64,000 nucleotides of DNA, taken from NCBI RefSeq assembly GCF_015209965.1, contig NZ_MU158689.1, forward strand, positions 450,648-514,647, in the 5' to 3' direction. Below, in pieces: positions 7,611 to 16,030 of this stretch. The first letter of the stretch is position 1. The number at the start of each line of letters is the position of its first letter. The translations under genes were made by a program, and so were the position numbers. Source of the DNA: Sphingobacterium pedocola. GTDB taxonomy: Bacteria; Bacteroidota; Bacteroidia; Sphingobacteriales; Sphingobacteriaceae. The notes beneath the pieces are model-generated. The model saw only the letters and a program-made list of their open reading frames with translations. It was not told where the DNA came from and ran no database searches.

Positions 7611-8171
7611 CTAACTTGCGGCTGCCGTTTCGAACACATGGCCGAAACGTGTGAAAGTCTCGTCGGCAGCTTCGAGTATAATCCGTTCTTCTGCTTCTGT
7701 TTGGGGCAGGCTGTTTAATACCGTGGTAAATGACTGCCACATTTTTCCACTATCTGCTCCGTATCCAGAGAAGAAATTAAAGCCTTTGTCCATGCCGTAC
7801 TTTTGCAGCATCTGTACAATGTATGGCCCACCCATAATCGAACCTTCTAGCACGTATAATGCGCCAAAAGCTTGTAGGGTATTGCTAATTTGCGGTGCCT
7901 GTGCTATAGGAAGGACGTTGATGTCACCGCCGAGTTCTTCAATATCTTTCTTGATGTAAGAAGAGTTTCTTCTTTCTGCCATGTCAGGCAGGTTGCCACT
8001 ATTAATGTAAGGGGCTATCGCTTGCTCTACTGCATGAAAATAAGCGTAGAAATTCTTCAATACATTGGCGTAGTCTGCGTTGCTTCGTACACTTTTTAGC
8101 TGCAAAACAACTGTCTTTTCTAATTGTTGATGGGCCTGTTGCGTGGCCTCTTTGATTTTTGTATTTACCAT
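7611..8171 (-). CDS. Biliverdin-producing heme oxygenase
   Basis: A 186-residue soluble protein of the bacterial heme oxygenase family (HO/BphO type). It opens heme to biliverdin, CO and iron, which releases iron from imported heme in the cytoplasm. The N-terminal motif IKEATQQAHQQLE places the proximal heme ligand at His14. The middle segment GALYVLEGSIMGG corresponds to the distal helix with its flexible glycines. Length is normal for the family. It starts at ATG 8171, seven bases after a CACTTTTG -7-like box, and is divergent from hmuT. The neighbouring HmuY genes, ABC hemin transporter and Fur-like protein make heme-iron use the evident purpose. Likely regulated through the repeats at 8207-8245. 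Confidence 0.85.
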   Translation of the reverse strand: MVNTKIKEATQQAHQQLEKTVVLQLKSVRSNADYANVLKNFYAYFHAVEQAIAPYINSGNLPDMAERRNSSYIKKDIEELGGDINVLPIAQAPQISNTLQAFGALYVLEGSIMGGPYIVQMLQKYGMDKGFNFFSGYGADSGKMWQSFTTVLNSLPQTEAEERIILEAADETFTRFGHVFETAAAS

Positions 8172-8178
8172 AGTAGTA

Positions 8179-8186
8179 CAAAAGTG
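8179..8186 (-). promoter_or_regulatory. -7-like promoter box of the heme oxygenase gene
   Basis: The minus strand from 8186 to 8179 reads CACTTTTG, similar to CACATTTG before the HmuY operon. It is 20 bp from the operator pair, the same distance as there. The start codon follows after seven bases, so the mRNA leader must be extremely short if this box is used. Confidence 0.5.
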
Positions 8187-8206
8187 AACAAGAGTTGGGA
8201 TAGTCG

Positions 8207-8245
8207 TTATATGATATCCGTATTACTTTATATGCAATCCGTATT
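8207..8245. promoter_or_regulatory. Direct-repeat operator pair between heme oxygenase gene and hmuT
   Basis: Two copies of the 18-bp site occur at 8207-8224 (two differences near the middle: GATATCC for GCAATCC) and 8228-8245 (identical to the copy at 7264-7281). The period is again 21 bp and the orientation relative to the leftward genes is the same. As it sits in the divergent gap, it could also influence the rightward hmuTUV operon. A binding protein of AraC type is inferred. Confidence 0.7.
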
Positions 8246-8270
8246 ATTTTTAATCAGTCTACATAAAAAC

Positions 8271-8301
8271 TTGTTTTTCGATTCATTTAGTCATTTCTTT
8301 G
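8271..8301 (+). promoter_or_regulatory. Putative promoter of hmuTUV
   Basis: TTG at 8271-8273 is followed after 20 bp by TTTCTTTG at 8294-8301, resembling the Bacteroidota pattern TTTG-N20-TAnnTTTG. Transcription would begin within a few bases of the ATGs at 8303 and 8309, which is another sign of very short leaders in this locus. Confidence 0.45.
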
Positions 8302-8308
8302 CATGGAT

Positions 8309-9148
8309 ATGAAACAGAACATTTTCTTATGTTGGCTTTTCTTAATTGTTTTTGCTGCGCAAACAGCTGTTGCACAGCAGCGTATCATTACATTGAGTAG
8401 TGCTTTGAGTGAAACGGTACACGCCTTAGGTAAATCCAAAAATATAGTCGCTGTGGATGTGACGAGTGAATATCCACAAGAAATTAAGCAGAAGCCTCGA
8501 GCGAGTAGGGATCGCACTTTTGCATTAGAAGGCCTATTGGCCTTTAAACCGGATATGATCCTTACCCCACCTAACGAGATCAGTTATGCTGTTGAAGTAA
8601 AATTGAAAAAGCTGGGGGTCAGGGTAATTACTATAGAGCAAGAGTATTCGGCATCGGGTGCAGAACGCTTTATAAAAGAAGTTTCTCAGGCTATCGGTGC
8701 AAATTCAGAGGGAGCGATTTTAATTAAAAAGTTCAATACAGAATTAGCGCATGCCCTGAAAACTATCAAGGTGCAACGTAAACCCAAGGTACTCTTTGTC
8801 TATGCACGAGGTGTTGGTCTAATGAGCGTAGCAGGAAAAGGCAGTCATATCGATGCGATTATATCTTTGGCGGGAGGCCGTAATGCTGTACAAGAATTTA
8901 ACGATTTCAAACCGTACAGTACCGAAGCGCTGATAAAAGCTAACCCAGACGTTTTGTTGTTGTTTGATTTCGGAACAACTAGTCTCGGTGGAAAAAATGC
9001 AGTGTTGAATATGCCCGGAGTATCGCTCACGAACGCGGGTAAAAATAAGCATGTCATTTCGATGGATGGCCCATTGCTGATTAATTTTTCAACACGATTG
9101 CCGCAAGCTATCTTAGCGCTTAACAAACATTTGCTCACTGTAAAGTAA
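8309..9148 (+). CDS. hmuT: Hemin ABC transporter periplasmic substrate-binding protein HmuT
   Basis: A periplasmic binding protein of the BtuF/HmuT cluster, about 279 residues. A signal peptide (MKQNIFLCWLFLIVFAAQ... ending near AVAQ) is followed by the two lobes typical of class III binding proteins. RIITLSSALSETVHALG opens the N-lobe, and FKPDMILTPP and NPDVLLLFDFG are strand motifs of each lobe. It should carry heme across the periplasm to the permease encoded 6 bp downstream. I chose ATG 8309 because it begins directly with the signal peptide and the promoter-like box ends at 8301; ATG 8303 would add only Met-Asp. Specificity for hemin, rather than siderophore or cobalamin, rests on the adjoining heme oxygenase and HmuY genes. 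Confidence 0.85.
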   Translation: MKQNIFLCWLFLIVFAAQTAVAQQRIITLSSALSETVHALGKSKNIVAVDVTSEYPQEIKQKPRASRDRTFALEGLLAFKPDMILTPPNEISYAVEVKLKKLGVRVITIEQEYSASGAERFIKEVSQAIGANSEGAILIKKFNTELAHALKTIKVQRKPKVLFVYARGVGLMSVAGKGSHIDAIISLAGGRNAVQEFNDFKPYSTEALIKANPDVLLLFDFGTTSLGGKNAVLNMPGVSLTNAGKNKHVISMDGPLLINFSTRLPQAILALNKHLLTVK

Positions 9149-9154
9149 TATTTT

Positions 9155-10195
9155 TTGAAAAGGCAATTTATCTATCTATCGTTTATCATTATACTGTCTT
9201 TCTCTACAGTGTTGTCTTTAAGTTTTGGTGCGTTTTATATTCCATGGCGAGATGTGTGGTTGAGTATGGTCCACAAGCTGGGATTTTTTCAATCGGAAGC
9301 TATAGATGAACTTCATAGTGGGGTCATCACACTGGTACGTTGGCCTAGGACGTTACTGGGAATCTTGGTTGGTGCAGCATTAGGGGTTAGTGGCGCGGCG
9401 ATACAGGCAATTTTTCGGAATCCTTTGGCAGAGCCAGGTTTGATCGGCATATCCGCTGGAGCATCTTTGGTAGCAGCTTCGATTATCGCTTTCGAAACAT
9501 TGCTATTTTCTACACTTGGTTCGTTATTTGGCCATTATTTATTGGCATTTGGTGCTTTTTTTGGTGCAGGATTAGCTACTTGGATAGTGTATCAGATAGC
9601 GTTGTATGAGGGCAAACCCCATATTGGTACGATGCTGCTTGCTGGGGTAGCCATCAATGCTTTAGCAGGCTCATTGACGGGATTGATTTCTTTTGTCTCA
9701 GACGAGCAGCAGCTCCGCTCTATTACATTTTGGATGTTAGGTAGCCTCGGAGGTGCTTCGTGGGAAACTGTATGGACGATGTCGCCCTTTGTATTAGTGG
9801 CATTAGTCGGACTACCGCTTCGTGCAAGAGCCTTGAATGCGTTGTCCTTAGGAGAACAGGAGGCGCAGCAGTTGGGGCAACGCCCTAATAAGATTAAGAT
9901 CATGGTTGTTCTATTGGCGACGATGGCGGTGGGTGCTGCTGTATCTGTGTCAGGAATAATCGGTTTTGTAGGTCTATTAGTGCCACATGCAGTGCGTATG
10001 ATAGGAGGTTCAGACAATAGATACGTATTACCAGCATCTGCTTTGTTGGGTAGTATAATCCTGACGATAGCAGACTTGATCGCTCGTACGATCGTTCCTC
10101 CGTCTGAAATACCGATTGGCGTCGTGACGGCATTACTAGGGACACCTCTATTTTTGTATATACTGATAAGGGATAAAAAGAAAATAATTATTTAA
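9155..10195 (+). CDS. hmuU: Hemin ABC transporter permease HmuU (FecCD family)
   Basis: A 346-residue permease of the FecCD/BtuC family with about ten hydrophobic segments. Family motifs are clear: RWPRTLLGILVGAALGVSGAAIQ near residue 60, NPLAEPGLIGISAGA near 88, and the cytoplasmic loop LGEQEAQQLGQ around residue 235, which contacts the ATPase. The C-terminal GIIGFVGLLVPHAVRMIGG is highly typical. The reading frame has no ATG near its beginning; TTG at 9155 is the likely start, giving MKRQFIYLSF and the first membrane segment, 6 bp after hmuT. It forms the inner-membrane channel for heme with the products of hmuT and hmuV. Confidence 0.88.
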   Translation: MKRQFIYLSFIIILSFSTVLSLSFGAFYIPWRDVWLSMVHKLGFFQSEAIDELHSGVITLVRWPRTLLGILVGAALGVSGAAIQAIFRNPLAEPGLIGISAGASLVAASIIAFETLLFSTLGSLFGHYLLAFGAFFGAGLATWIVYQIALYEGKPHIGTMLLAGVAINALAGSLTGLISFVSDEQQLRSITFWMLGSLGGASWETVWTMSPFVLVALVGLPLRARALNALSLGEQEAQQLGQRPNKIKIMVVLLATMAVGAAVSVSGIIGFVGLLVPHAVRMIGGSDNRYVLPASALLGSIILTIADLIARTIVPPSEIPIGVVTALLGTPLFLYILIRDKKKIII

Positions 10196-10274
10196 CTGAA
10201 ATCCATGTTGAAAGAGAAGTGACAGCAAGCTTAGGCTTTTTTTACTTTTTACTTTTGAATTTTTACTTAAAAAA

Positions 10275-11090
10275 ATGCTGGTAGCAGAGAATCTAACTTA
10301 CACCATTAAAAAATGCCCTATCCTTAAAGGGATAAATTTTGTGATACACCCAGGAGAAATGGTAGGTTTATTGGGTGCAAATGGTGCAGGTAAATCGAGT
10401 TTGATTAAATTGTTAAATGCGGAGCATACGGCGACAGCGGGAAAGGTCAAATTAAACGGTGTTGACCTGAGGTCTTATTCGGCGATTTCCTTAGCCAAAA
10501 TGCGGGCCACGATGGCGCAGCAACAGCAAATGTCGGCCGATTTTTCCGTTAAGGAAGTGGTTTTGATGGGGAGGTATCCACACTACGTGGGTAAACCAAA
10601 AGCTAGTGATTTGGAAGCTGTGGAGCAGACAATGGCGCTATGTGGCGTAACCCATCTTGAAGAACGATCTATTTTGAGCTTGTCTGGAGGTGAGCGCCAG
10701 CGTGTACATTTGGCTAGGATATTAGCGCAATTATGGGGGCAACCCAACGCGTTGCTTCTACTGGATGAACCCATTTCAGCAATGGATATCAAGTTTCAGC
10801 ATCAGTCGTTGTCTTTAGTTCGCTCTTTAGCGGATAAAGGATGGATGATTGTTGCAGTACTTCACGATATTAACTTGGCTGCGCAATATGTTGATCGGTT
10901 GTTTTTGATGAAAAATGGTCGAAAATTGATGGATGGAACACCTTCTGAAGTATTGAATTCTAGAAATATCTATACCATCTTTGGGATCGATGCTGAAGTG
11001 GTAGTTAATCCAAAGACTCTGCATACGTATATCGTACCATCCGCGTTGAAACCCGCTGTTTTTGAATTCGATAAAAGTATGGTTTTATAG
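10275..11090 (+). CDS. hmuV: Hemin ABC transporter ATP-binding protein HmuV
   Basis: A 271-residue ABC ATPase of the FepC/HmuV group. Walker A is GANGAGKSS near residue 34, the signature is LSGGERQRVHLARIL near 136, Walker B is LLLLDEPISAMD near 158, and the switch histidine is in VLHDINLAAQY. It energises import of heme through HmuU. The gene follows hmuU after 79 bp containing T-rich sequence but no obvious terminator, so it is probably in the same transcription unit. Length is slightly above the usual 255-260 because of a C-terminal extension of about 15 residues. Confidence 0.88.
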   Translation: MLVAENLTYTIKKCPILKGINFVIHPGEMVGLLGANGAGKSSLIKLLNAEHTATAGKVKLNGVDLRSYSAISLAKMRATMAQQQQMSADFSVKEVVLMGRYPHYVGKPKASDLEAVEQTMALCGVTHLEERSILSLSGGERQRVHLARILAQLWGQPNALLLLDEPISAMDIKFQHQSLSLVRSLADKGWMIVAVLHDINLAAQYVDRLFLMKNGRKLMDGTPSEVLNSRNIYTIFGIDAEVVVNPKTLHTYIVPSALKPAVFEFDKSMVL

Positions 11091-11172
11091 TTTAGAACTT
11101 GCTGATTGTTATTTAGAATAATTTTAAATAATACGTAGAAAATGTATATTTGTATAAATTGAATGTAGTACT

Positions 11173-12150
11173 ATGTTGATCAGATCCCGTATAGGAGGGT
11201 TGTCAAATTGGTTATTTGAAGAAAATATACCCGATGCTTACGTGCCGAACTATAGTTTGGAGGAAAAAGAAGTCAATGTACAGGAAGAAGCCATCTTTTT
11301 GCATAATAAACAAGTCACTTCGGGTGGTTTATTTCTGATGAATTCGGAGATGCGCTTCGATAAACCAACCCATATTTATACAGAAGTCAACGGAGAAACA
11401 ATCACCAGTCAATTTATTTTTTACAAGAAGGCAGCAGAACAGTTCAAAGGAAAGTCTAATGCTTTGTATGGTCGAAGTCGTCATAATATCCGTTACATCC
11501 CGACAACTACTAGTGAGCACGAGGTTAAGGAAGGGATTGACTACATGTATTTCCTCATCGTGCTGAGTAAAGACTATTATTTTAATTTGATAGACCGGCA
11601 TTCTATCTTGCATGAAGATTTTGTAAAAGAAATAGAACGTGGTAACTATACCTCATTTGCTTCGGAGGATTTCTTTGTGACATTAGAGATGCGACGTGTT
11701 ATTGACGACATGGTCAATTGTCGTCAGGTAGGCGAACTGAAACGTATACACACAGAGGCGCGTATTTTGGAATTGCTGATGTACCAACTGGAACAATTGG
11801 GTGGTAATGGACATGAACAGGAGCTTATTAAAGGTGATGACATATTTAAATTGGAACAGGCTCGTGAGGTGTTGAAATCCCGCTATGCTTCGCCTCCTAC
11901 ACAAAAGGACCTGTCACGAGAGGTCGGACTAAATGAATTTAAGTTGCGCAGGGGGTTTAAAGAATACTTTGGTATTACGGTATATGATTTTATTACCAGG
12001 CTGCGTATGGAGAAAGCACGAAAGCTTTTATTGGAAGAACAGATGACAATCAGCGAAGTTACTGCTTTGGTCGGGTTTTCGCACCAGAATAATTTTAGTA
12101 TTGCTTTTAAGAAATATTTCGGACTACCGCCCAGTGAGTTGAAGGCTTGA
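11173..12150 (+). CDS. AraC-family transcriptional regulator
   Basis: A 325-residue regulator with a two-helix-turn-helix AraC domain at residues about 232-325. Landmarks are TQKDLSREVGLNEFKLRRGFKEYFG (first HTH and linker start), MEKARKLLLEEQMTISEVTALVGF (second HTH), and the family ending SHQNNFSIAFKKYFGLPPSEL. The N-terminal 220 residues form an effector-binding domain like that of PchR-type regulators of iron and siderophore uptake. It lies 82 bp after hmuV in the heme locus. The 21-bp-spaced direct repeats at 7264-7302 and 8207-8245 have the geometry expected of AraC half-sites, so I propose this protein as their ligand; the effector may be heme or biliverdin. That assignment is inference. 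Confidence 0.85.
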   Translation: MLIRSRIGGLSNWLFEENIPDAYVPNYSLEEKEVNVQEEAIFLHNKQVTSGGLFLMNSEMRFDKPTHIYTEVNGETITSQFIFYKKAAEQFKGKSNALYGRSRHNIRYIPTTTSEHEVKEGIDYMYFLIVLSKDYYFNLIDRHSILHEDFVKEIERGNYTSFASEDFFVTLEMRRVIDDMVNCRQVGELKRIHTEARILELLMYQLEQLGGNGHEQELIKGDDIFKLEQAREVLKSRYASPPTQKDLSREVGLNEFKLRRGFKEYFGITVYDFITRLRMEKARKLLLEEQMTISEVTALVGFSHQNNFSIAFKKYFGLPPSELKA

Positions 12151-12269
12151 TTATCTGGGGGTGTACGATGTCTGCCAATTTTTCTCGCAGAATGCTTTAT
12201 TTGACCTTTTAATTAACCGAAAAGTTTAAGATTCCCTAACTTGCATATCTAATTTAATAGCAAACAAAA

Positions 12270-14045
12270 ATGATACATTTGCAACGATTAACTCAGATAC
12301 GCCAATTGATGGAAAAGGAAGGTGTAGCGGCTTACATCATACCTTCCTCTGATCCCCATATTAGTGAATACTTACCGGAGAGATACAAGTGTATTGCCTG
12401 GGCGTCTGGCTTTACGGGTTCTGCCGGTACATTGGTAATAACAGCTGATTTCGCAGGCTTATGGACAGATGCACGGTATTTTGTGCAAGCGAATGAACAG
12501 CTTGCCGGTTCTGGTTTTGAACTGGTAAAACTAAAAGTGCAGGCGGCGGCAGAATATGCAGAGTGGGTTGGCGAGCATCTTGTAAAAGGAGGTAAAGTTG
12601 CTTTCGATGGCAATTTAGCTTCGTTGGCGGTAGCGCAAACCGTTAAAGCCATCTTGGAACCATTAGGAATCACTGTGGATGGACACGTCGATTTACTGAG
12701 CCCAATTTGGAAAGATCGACCGGAGTTGCCTCGCGCAAAAGCCTTTTTATTAGGTGAAGAAAAAACCGGACAGTCAACTGCCTCTAAAATTGAGGATGTG
12801 CGTAATGCGTTAGTTAAAAGTAGGGCAGAAGCACATTTGATTTCATCTTTGGATGATTTAGCGTGGGTTTTAAATATTAGAGGGCAAGATGTACCCTGCA
12901 ATCCTGTCGTATTGGGATTCGTATATATATCGGCCACCGAAGCCATCTTATTTATCGAACCGTCGAAATTCGAGCGCGATGCGATCGATGAATTGAATGC
13001 TGCTGGCGTAACTATTAACCCTTACGAGGAGGCGTTCGATTTCGTGAAGAAGCTAACGGTAAAATCTATTCTTATTGATCCCAAACGTACCTGTTTTTCA
13101 ATTTATGATGATATTCCTGCTGCTGTTCGTATTATAGAGCGCATTAACCCGTCCACTGGGCTCAAAGCGGTGAAGAACGACGTGGAATTGAACCATATCC
13201 GCGAAACAATGATTAAAGATGGGGTAGCCTTAACAAAATTCTTCAAATGGTTAGAAGAGCATGTTGACACTAGAGCATTGTCGGAAATTTCGATCGCGGA
13301 AAAGCTGCGTGAATTTAGAGCTGCAGACGTAGATTTTGTGGATATTAGTTTTGATACCATTGCCGGTTATCTCGATCACGGTGCTTTACCGCATTATCAC
13401 GCTACCGATTTCAGTAATTATCAGCTAAAACCGCAAGGCCTTCTTTTGGTGGATTCGGGTGGTCAATACCTCACAGGTACAACGGATATTACACGTATCG
13501 TATCGCTTGGTGAAATTACACAGGAAGAGAAAGACGACTATACCATCGTATTGAAAGGAACTATTGAAGGAAGCAATGCGATCTATCCAAAAGGTTCCAA
13601 AGGGTATCAGATTGATGCAATTACGCGTCGTCCGATCTGGGCAACACTTCGTAATTACGGTCATGGTACGGGTCATGGCGTTGGTTTCTTCTTGAATGTC
13701 CACGAAGGACCGCAGGTGTTAAACCCGACGAATGTAGACGTTGCCATTGAAGAAGGAATGATCACCTCGATAGAACCCGGGCTATATCGTGAGGGTAAGC
13801 ACGGGATCCGTATCGAAAATTTAGTGCGCTCCAAAAAATTGGAAAGTTCTGTATTTGGTGATTTTATGGATTTTGAAACATTGACGATTTGCTATATCGC
13901 TACGGATCTTGTTGAAAAATCGTTGTTAGATCCAGTTCACATCGACTGGCTGAATAGCTACAACCAATGGGTGTTTGATAAATTATCCCCACGCTTGTCC
14001 GAAAGTGAGAAGGCATGGTTAAAGGATAAGACGGGAGCTATTTAA
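12270..14045 (+). CDS. Xaa-Pro aminopeptidase (aminopeptidase P, M24B family)
   Basis: A 591-residue cytosolic metallopeptidase that removes N-terminal residues preceding proline. It has the three-domain architecture of long aminopeptidases P: two creatinase-like N-terminal domains (residues 1-300, with FTGSAGTLVI and WTDARYF) and a C-terminal pita-bread catalytic domain. Metal-ligand motifs are visible: LLLVDSGGQY and TTDITR (two Asp, near residues 394 and 405), GHGTGHGVG (His, near 468), SIEPGLY (Glu, near 501) and GIRIENLV (Glu, near 515). No signal peptide is seen. It stands alone upstream of a glycosylasparaginase gene, both likely serving peptide or glycopeptide catabolism. Confidence 0.9.
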   Translation: MIHLQRLTQIRQLMEKEGVAAYIIPSSDPHISEYLPERYKCIAWASGFTGSAGTLVITADFAGLWTDARYFVQANEQLAGSGFELVKLKVQAAAEYAEWVGEHLVKGGKVAFDGNLASLAVAQTVKAILEPLGITVDGHVDLLSPIWKDRPELPRAKAFLLGEEKTGQSTASKIEDVRNALVKSRAEAHLISSLDDLAWVLNIRGQDVPCNPVVLGFVYISATEAILFIEPSKFERDAIDELNAAGVTINPYEEAFDFVKKLTVKSILIDPKRTCFSIYDDIPAAVRIIERINPSTGLKAVKNDVELNHIRETMIKDGVALTKFFKWLEEHVDTRALSEISIAEKLREFRAADVDFVDISFDTIAGYLDHGALPHYHATDFSNYQLKPQGLLLVDSGGQYLTGTTDITRIVSLGEITQEEKDDYTIVLKGTIEGSNAIYPKGSKGYQIDAITRRPIWATLRNYGHGTGHGVGFFLNVHEGPQVLNPTNVDVAIEEGMITSIEPGLYREGKHGIRIENLVRSKKLESSVFGDFMDFETLTICYIATDLVEKSLLDPVHIDWLNSYNQWVFDKLSPRLSESEKAWLKDKTGAI

Positions 14046-14109
14046 ACACGTTTAAATTTGTATAGTTTTTAGATCCTATGATGAAGTATGAGATCAACGT
14101 AAATTACCG

Positions 14110-15093
14110 ATGAATAATAGAAGAAATTTTATTAAGAAACTAGGACTTGCGTCTGTGGGTGTAGGTCTTGTTTCTTTACAAAAAACGAATGCGGCAGCTA
14201 AAAGGAAGATCAATAAGCCCATTGTGGTATCAACTTGGGATTTCGGTTTGAAAGCAAATGAAGAAGCCTGGAAAGTTCTCGATGCTAATGGGCGGGCATT
14301 GGATGCCGTAGAGCAAGGAGTACGGTATACCGAAGCCGATCCGAACGAGCGCAGTGTGGGTTATGGTGGAAGACCGGATCGCGATGGCAAGGTAACGCTA
14401 GATGCCTGTATCATGGATGAAATGGCTAATATTGGTTCTGTTGCAGCACTGCAGCATATAAAACACCCTATTTCTGTCGCCCGGGCGGTCATGGAAAAAA
14501 CGCCACATGTGATGCTGGTAGGTGAGGGGGCACTTCAATTTGCCAAAGACCAAGGGTACACCGAAGAAAACCTATTGACCGAAACCTCAGAAAAGGAATG
14601 GAAAGAATGGTTGAAAACATCCAAATATGAGCCGATAGTCAATATTGAGAATCACGATACCATCGGTATGATTGCATTGGATTCTGCCGGAAATCTCTCC
14701 GGTGCATGTACGACTAGTGGTATGGCTTATAAAATGCACGGACGGGTGGGAGACTCTCCAATTATTGGTGCCGGACTTTACGTAGACAACGAGATTGGCG
14801 CGGCTACGGCTACAGGACACGGCGAAGAGGTGATCCGGACGGTAGGCAGTCATTTGGTCGTAGAACTGATGCGTCAGGGACATGCTCCACAAATAGCTTG
14901 TGAGGAAGCCGTGAAACGTATTGTTAAGTTTACCCAAAACTGTCAAAAATCTTTGGACAATATTCAAGTCGGGTTTATTGCGCTGAATAAAAGTGGAGAA
15001 TACGGTTCTTATTGTATACATGGAGGTTTTAATTATGCTAAATATGATGCAAAAGGAAATGAGTTGATAAAATCCGATCATTACTTAAAATAA
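14110..15093 (+). CDS. Glycosylasparaginase-type N-terminal nucleophile hydrolase (Tat-exported)
   Basis: A 327-residue protein of the asparaginase-2 / N4-(beta-N-acetylglucosaminyl)-L-asparaginase family. These proenzymes cleave themselves before a catalytic threonine, here in NHDTIGMIALD with Thr near residue 184. SGMAYKMHGRVGDSPIIGAGLY and ATGHGEE are substrate-pocket motifs typical of the glycosylasparaginase branch rather than plant-type isoaspartyl peptidase. The N-terminus has a twin-arginine-like signal (NNRRNFIKK followed by a hydrophobic stretch), so export to the periplasm is likely. The reaction would release aspartate and the GlcNAc-linked sugar from glycoasparagine. cutC follows after 3 bp. 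Confidence 0.85.
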   Translation: MNNRRNFIKKLGLASVGVGLVSLQKTNAAAKRKINKPIVVSTWDFGLKANEEAWKVLDANGRALDAVEQGVRYTEADPNERSVGYGGRPDRDGKVTLDACIMDEMANIGSVAALQHIKHPISVARAVMEKTPHVMLVGEGALQFAKDQGYTEENLLTETSEKEWKEWLKTSKYEPIVNIENHDTIGMIALDSAGNLSGACTTSGMAYKMHGRVGDSPIIGAGLYVDNEIGAATATGHGEEVIRTVGSHLVVELMRQGHAPQIACEEAVKRIVKFTQNCQKSLDNIQVGFIALNKSGEYGSYCIHGGFNYAKYDAKGNELIKSDHYLK

Positions 15094-15096
15094 CAA

Positions 15097-15771
15097 ATGG
15101 CAAAATTAGAAATTGCTTGTTTCCATCCGGATTCGGCGAGGATCGCTCAGGAAAATGGTGCAGACCGTGTTGAGCTGTGTGCTGAAATGCATGTCGGAGG
15201 AACGAGTCCCTCCACAGATATGGTAAAGAATGTACGGAGTCAGGTGCAAATTGATCTAAATGTTATGATTCGGCCCCGGGGGGGAGATTTTGTCTATTCC
15301 ATCGCCGAATTCGAGCAGATGAAACAAGAGATTGTGGCGTTTAAGGAATTGGCGGTAGATGGCTTTGTTTTTGGTATTCTGGATCTTCAAGGTGCCGTCA
15401 ATATAACGCAAAATACAGAGTTGGTCGAGTTGGCTCATCCCTTGCCTTGCACCTTTCATCGGGCATTTGACGTCGTCAAAAATTTGGAGACGGCGTTGGA
15501 AGATGTCATTACTTGCGGATTTAAGGCCATATTGACGTCTGGTTGTGCGCCAAATGTGGATTTAGGACTGGTGAACTTGGGTAAATTAGTCAAACAAGCT
15601 GTAGGGCGTATTACGATCATGCCAGGTGGCGGTTTACGGTCGTCCAATATTACCCGTGTTTTACGTGAAACCGGTGCACAGTATGTTCATTCTTCAGCGA
15701 TAACAGATGGATCAGAAACGGCGGTAGCCGATGAGGTTGCGGCATTGGCGGGTAGTGTGCGGCAAGCCTGA
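15097..15771 (+). CDS. cutC: CutC family protein
   Basis: A 224-residue TIM-barrel protein of the CutC family. Family motifs are LEIACFHPDSARIAQENGADRVELC at the N-terminus, GGTSPS, MIRPRGGDF, a TFHRAFDV strand and MPGGGLRSSNI near residue 180. CutC was named for copper homeostasis in E. coli, but that role is disputed and many bacterial members probably have a metabolic function. Here it is tightly coupled (3 bp) to a glycosylasparaginase gene, which supports a role in breakdown of glycoprotein-derived sugars or amino acids; this is inference. Confidence 0.85.
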   Translation: MAKLEIACFHPDSARIAQENGADRVELCAEMHVGGTSPSTDMVKNVRSQVQIDLNVMIRPRGGDFVYSIAEFEQMKQEIVAFKELAVDGFVFGILDLQGAVNITQNTELVELAHPLPCTFHRAFDVVKNLETALEDVITCGFKAILTSGCAPNVDLGLVNLGKLVKQAVGRITIMPGGGLRSSNITRVLRETGAQYVHSSAITDGSETAVADEVAALAGSVRQA

Positions 15772-15820
15772 TATCGTGACCTTAAAAAGCTCCATTGCTT
15801 TGAGCGGGCATTACTGTTTC

Positions 15821-15940
15821 TTTGTCATCCCGACCTCAGGAGGGATCTAAAGATATTTATCTATTACACACTATTCGCAAATCATACACCTTACGACTAT
15901 ATTCCCCGTCACCTGCATCCGCAGGAGATCGGGAATCCAG
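15821..15940. repeat. REP-like palindromic remnants
   Basis: Two short blocks resemble REP-type intergenic elements of many genomes. One is 15821-15848 (GTCATCCCGACC then CAGGAGGGATCT). The other, 15904-15940, on the reverse strand reads like the familiar CTGGATTCCCG unit and contains CCTGCATCCGCAGG as a small hairpin. They lie in the 348-bp gap between cutC and the ATPase gene, where no coding sequence is seen. Whether they recur elsewhere in the genome could not be tested here. Confidence 0.4.
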
Positions 15941-16030
15941 TCCGGGTAATTAACCCATTTTTTGAATGGAAGATCAAATTGTATTATAAGGTACAATTCC
16001 GAAAACTATAAGATGAATACCTTAACTCGA

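Noticed and set aside
7264-8245. Fur boxes
   Set aside because: Fur sites are palindromic; these sites are direct repeats with 21-bp period, which fits an AraC-type protein better.
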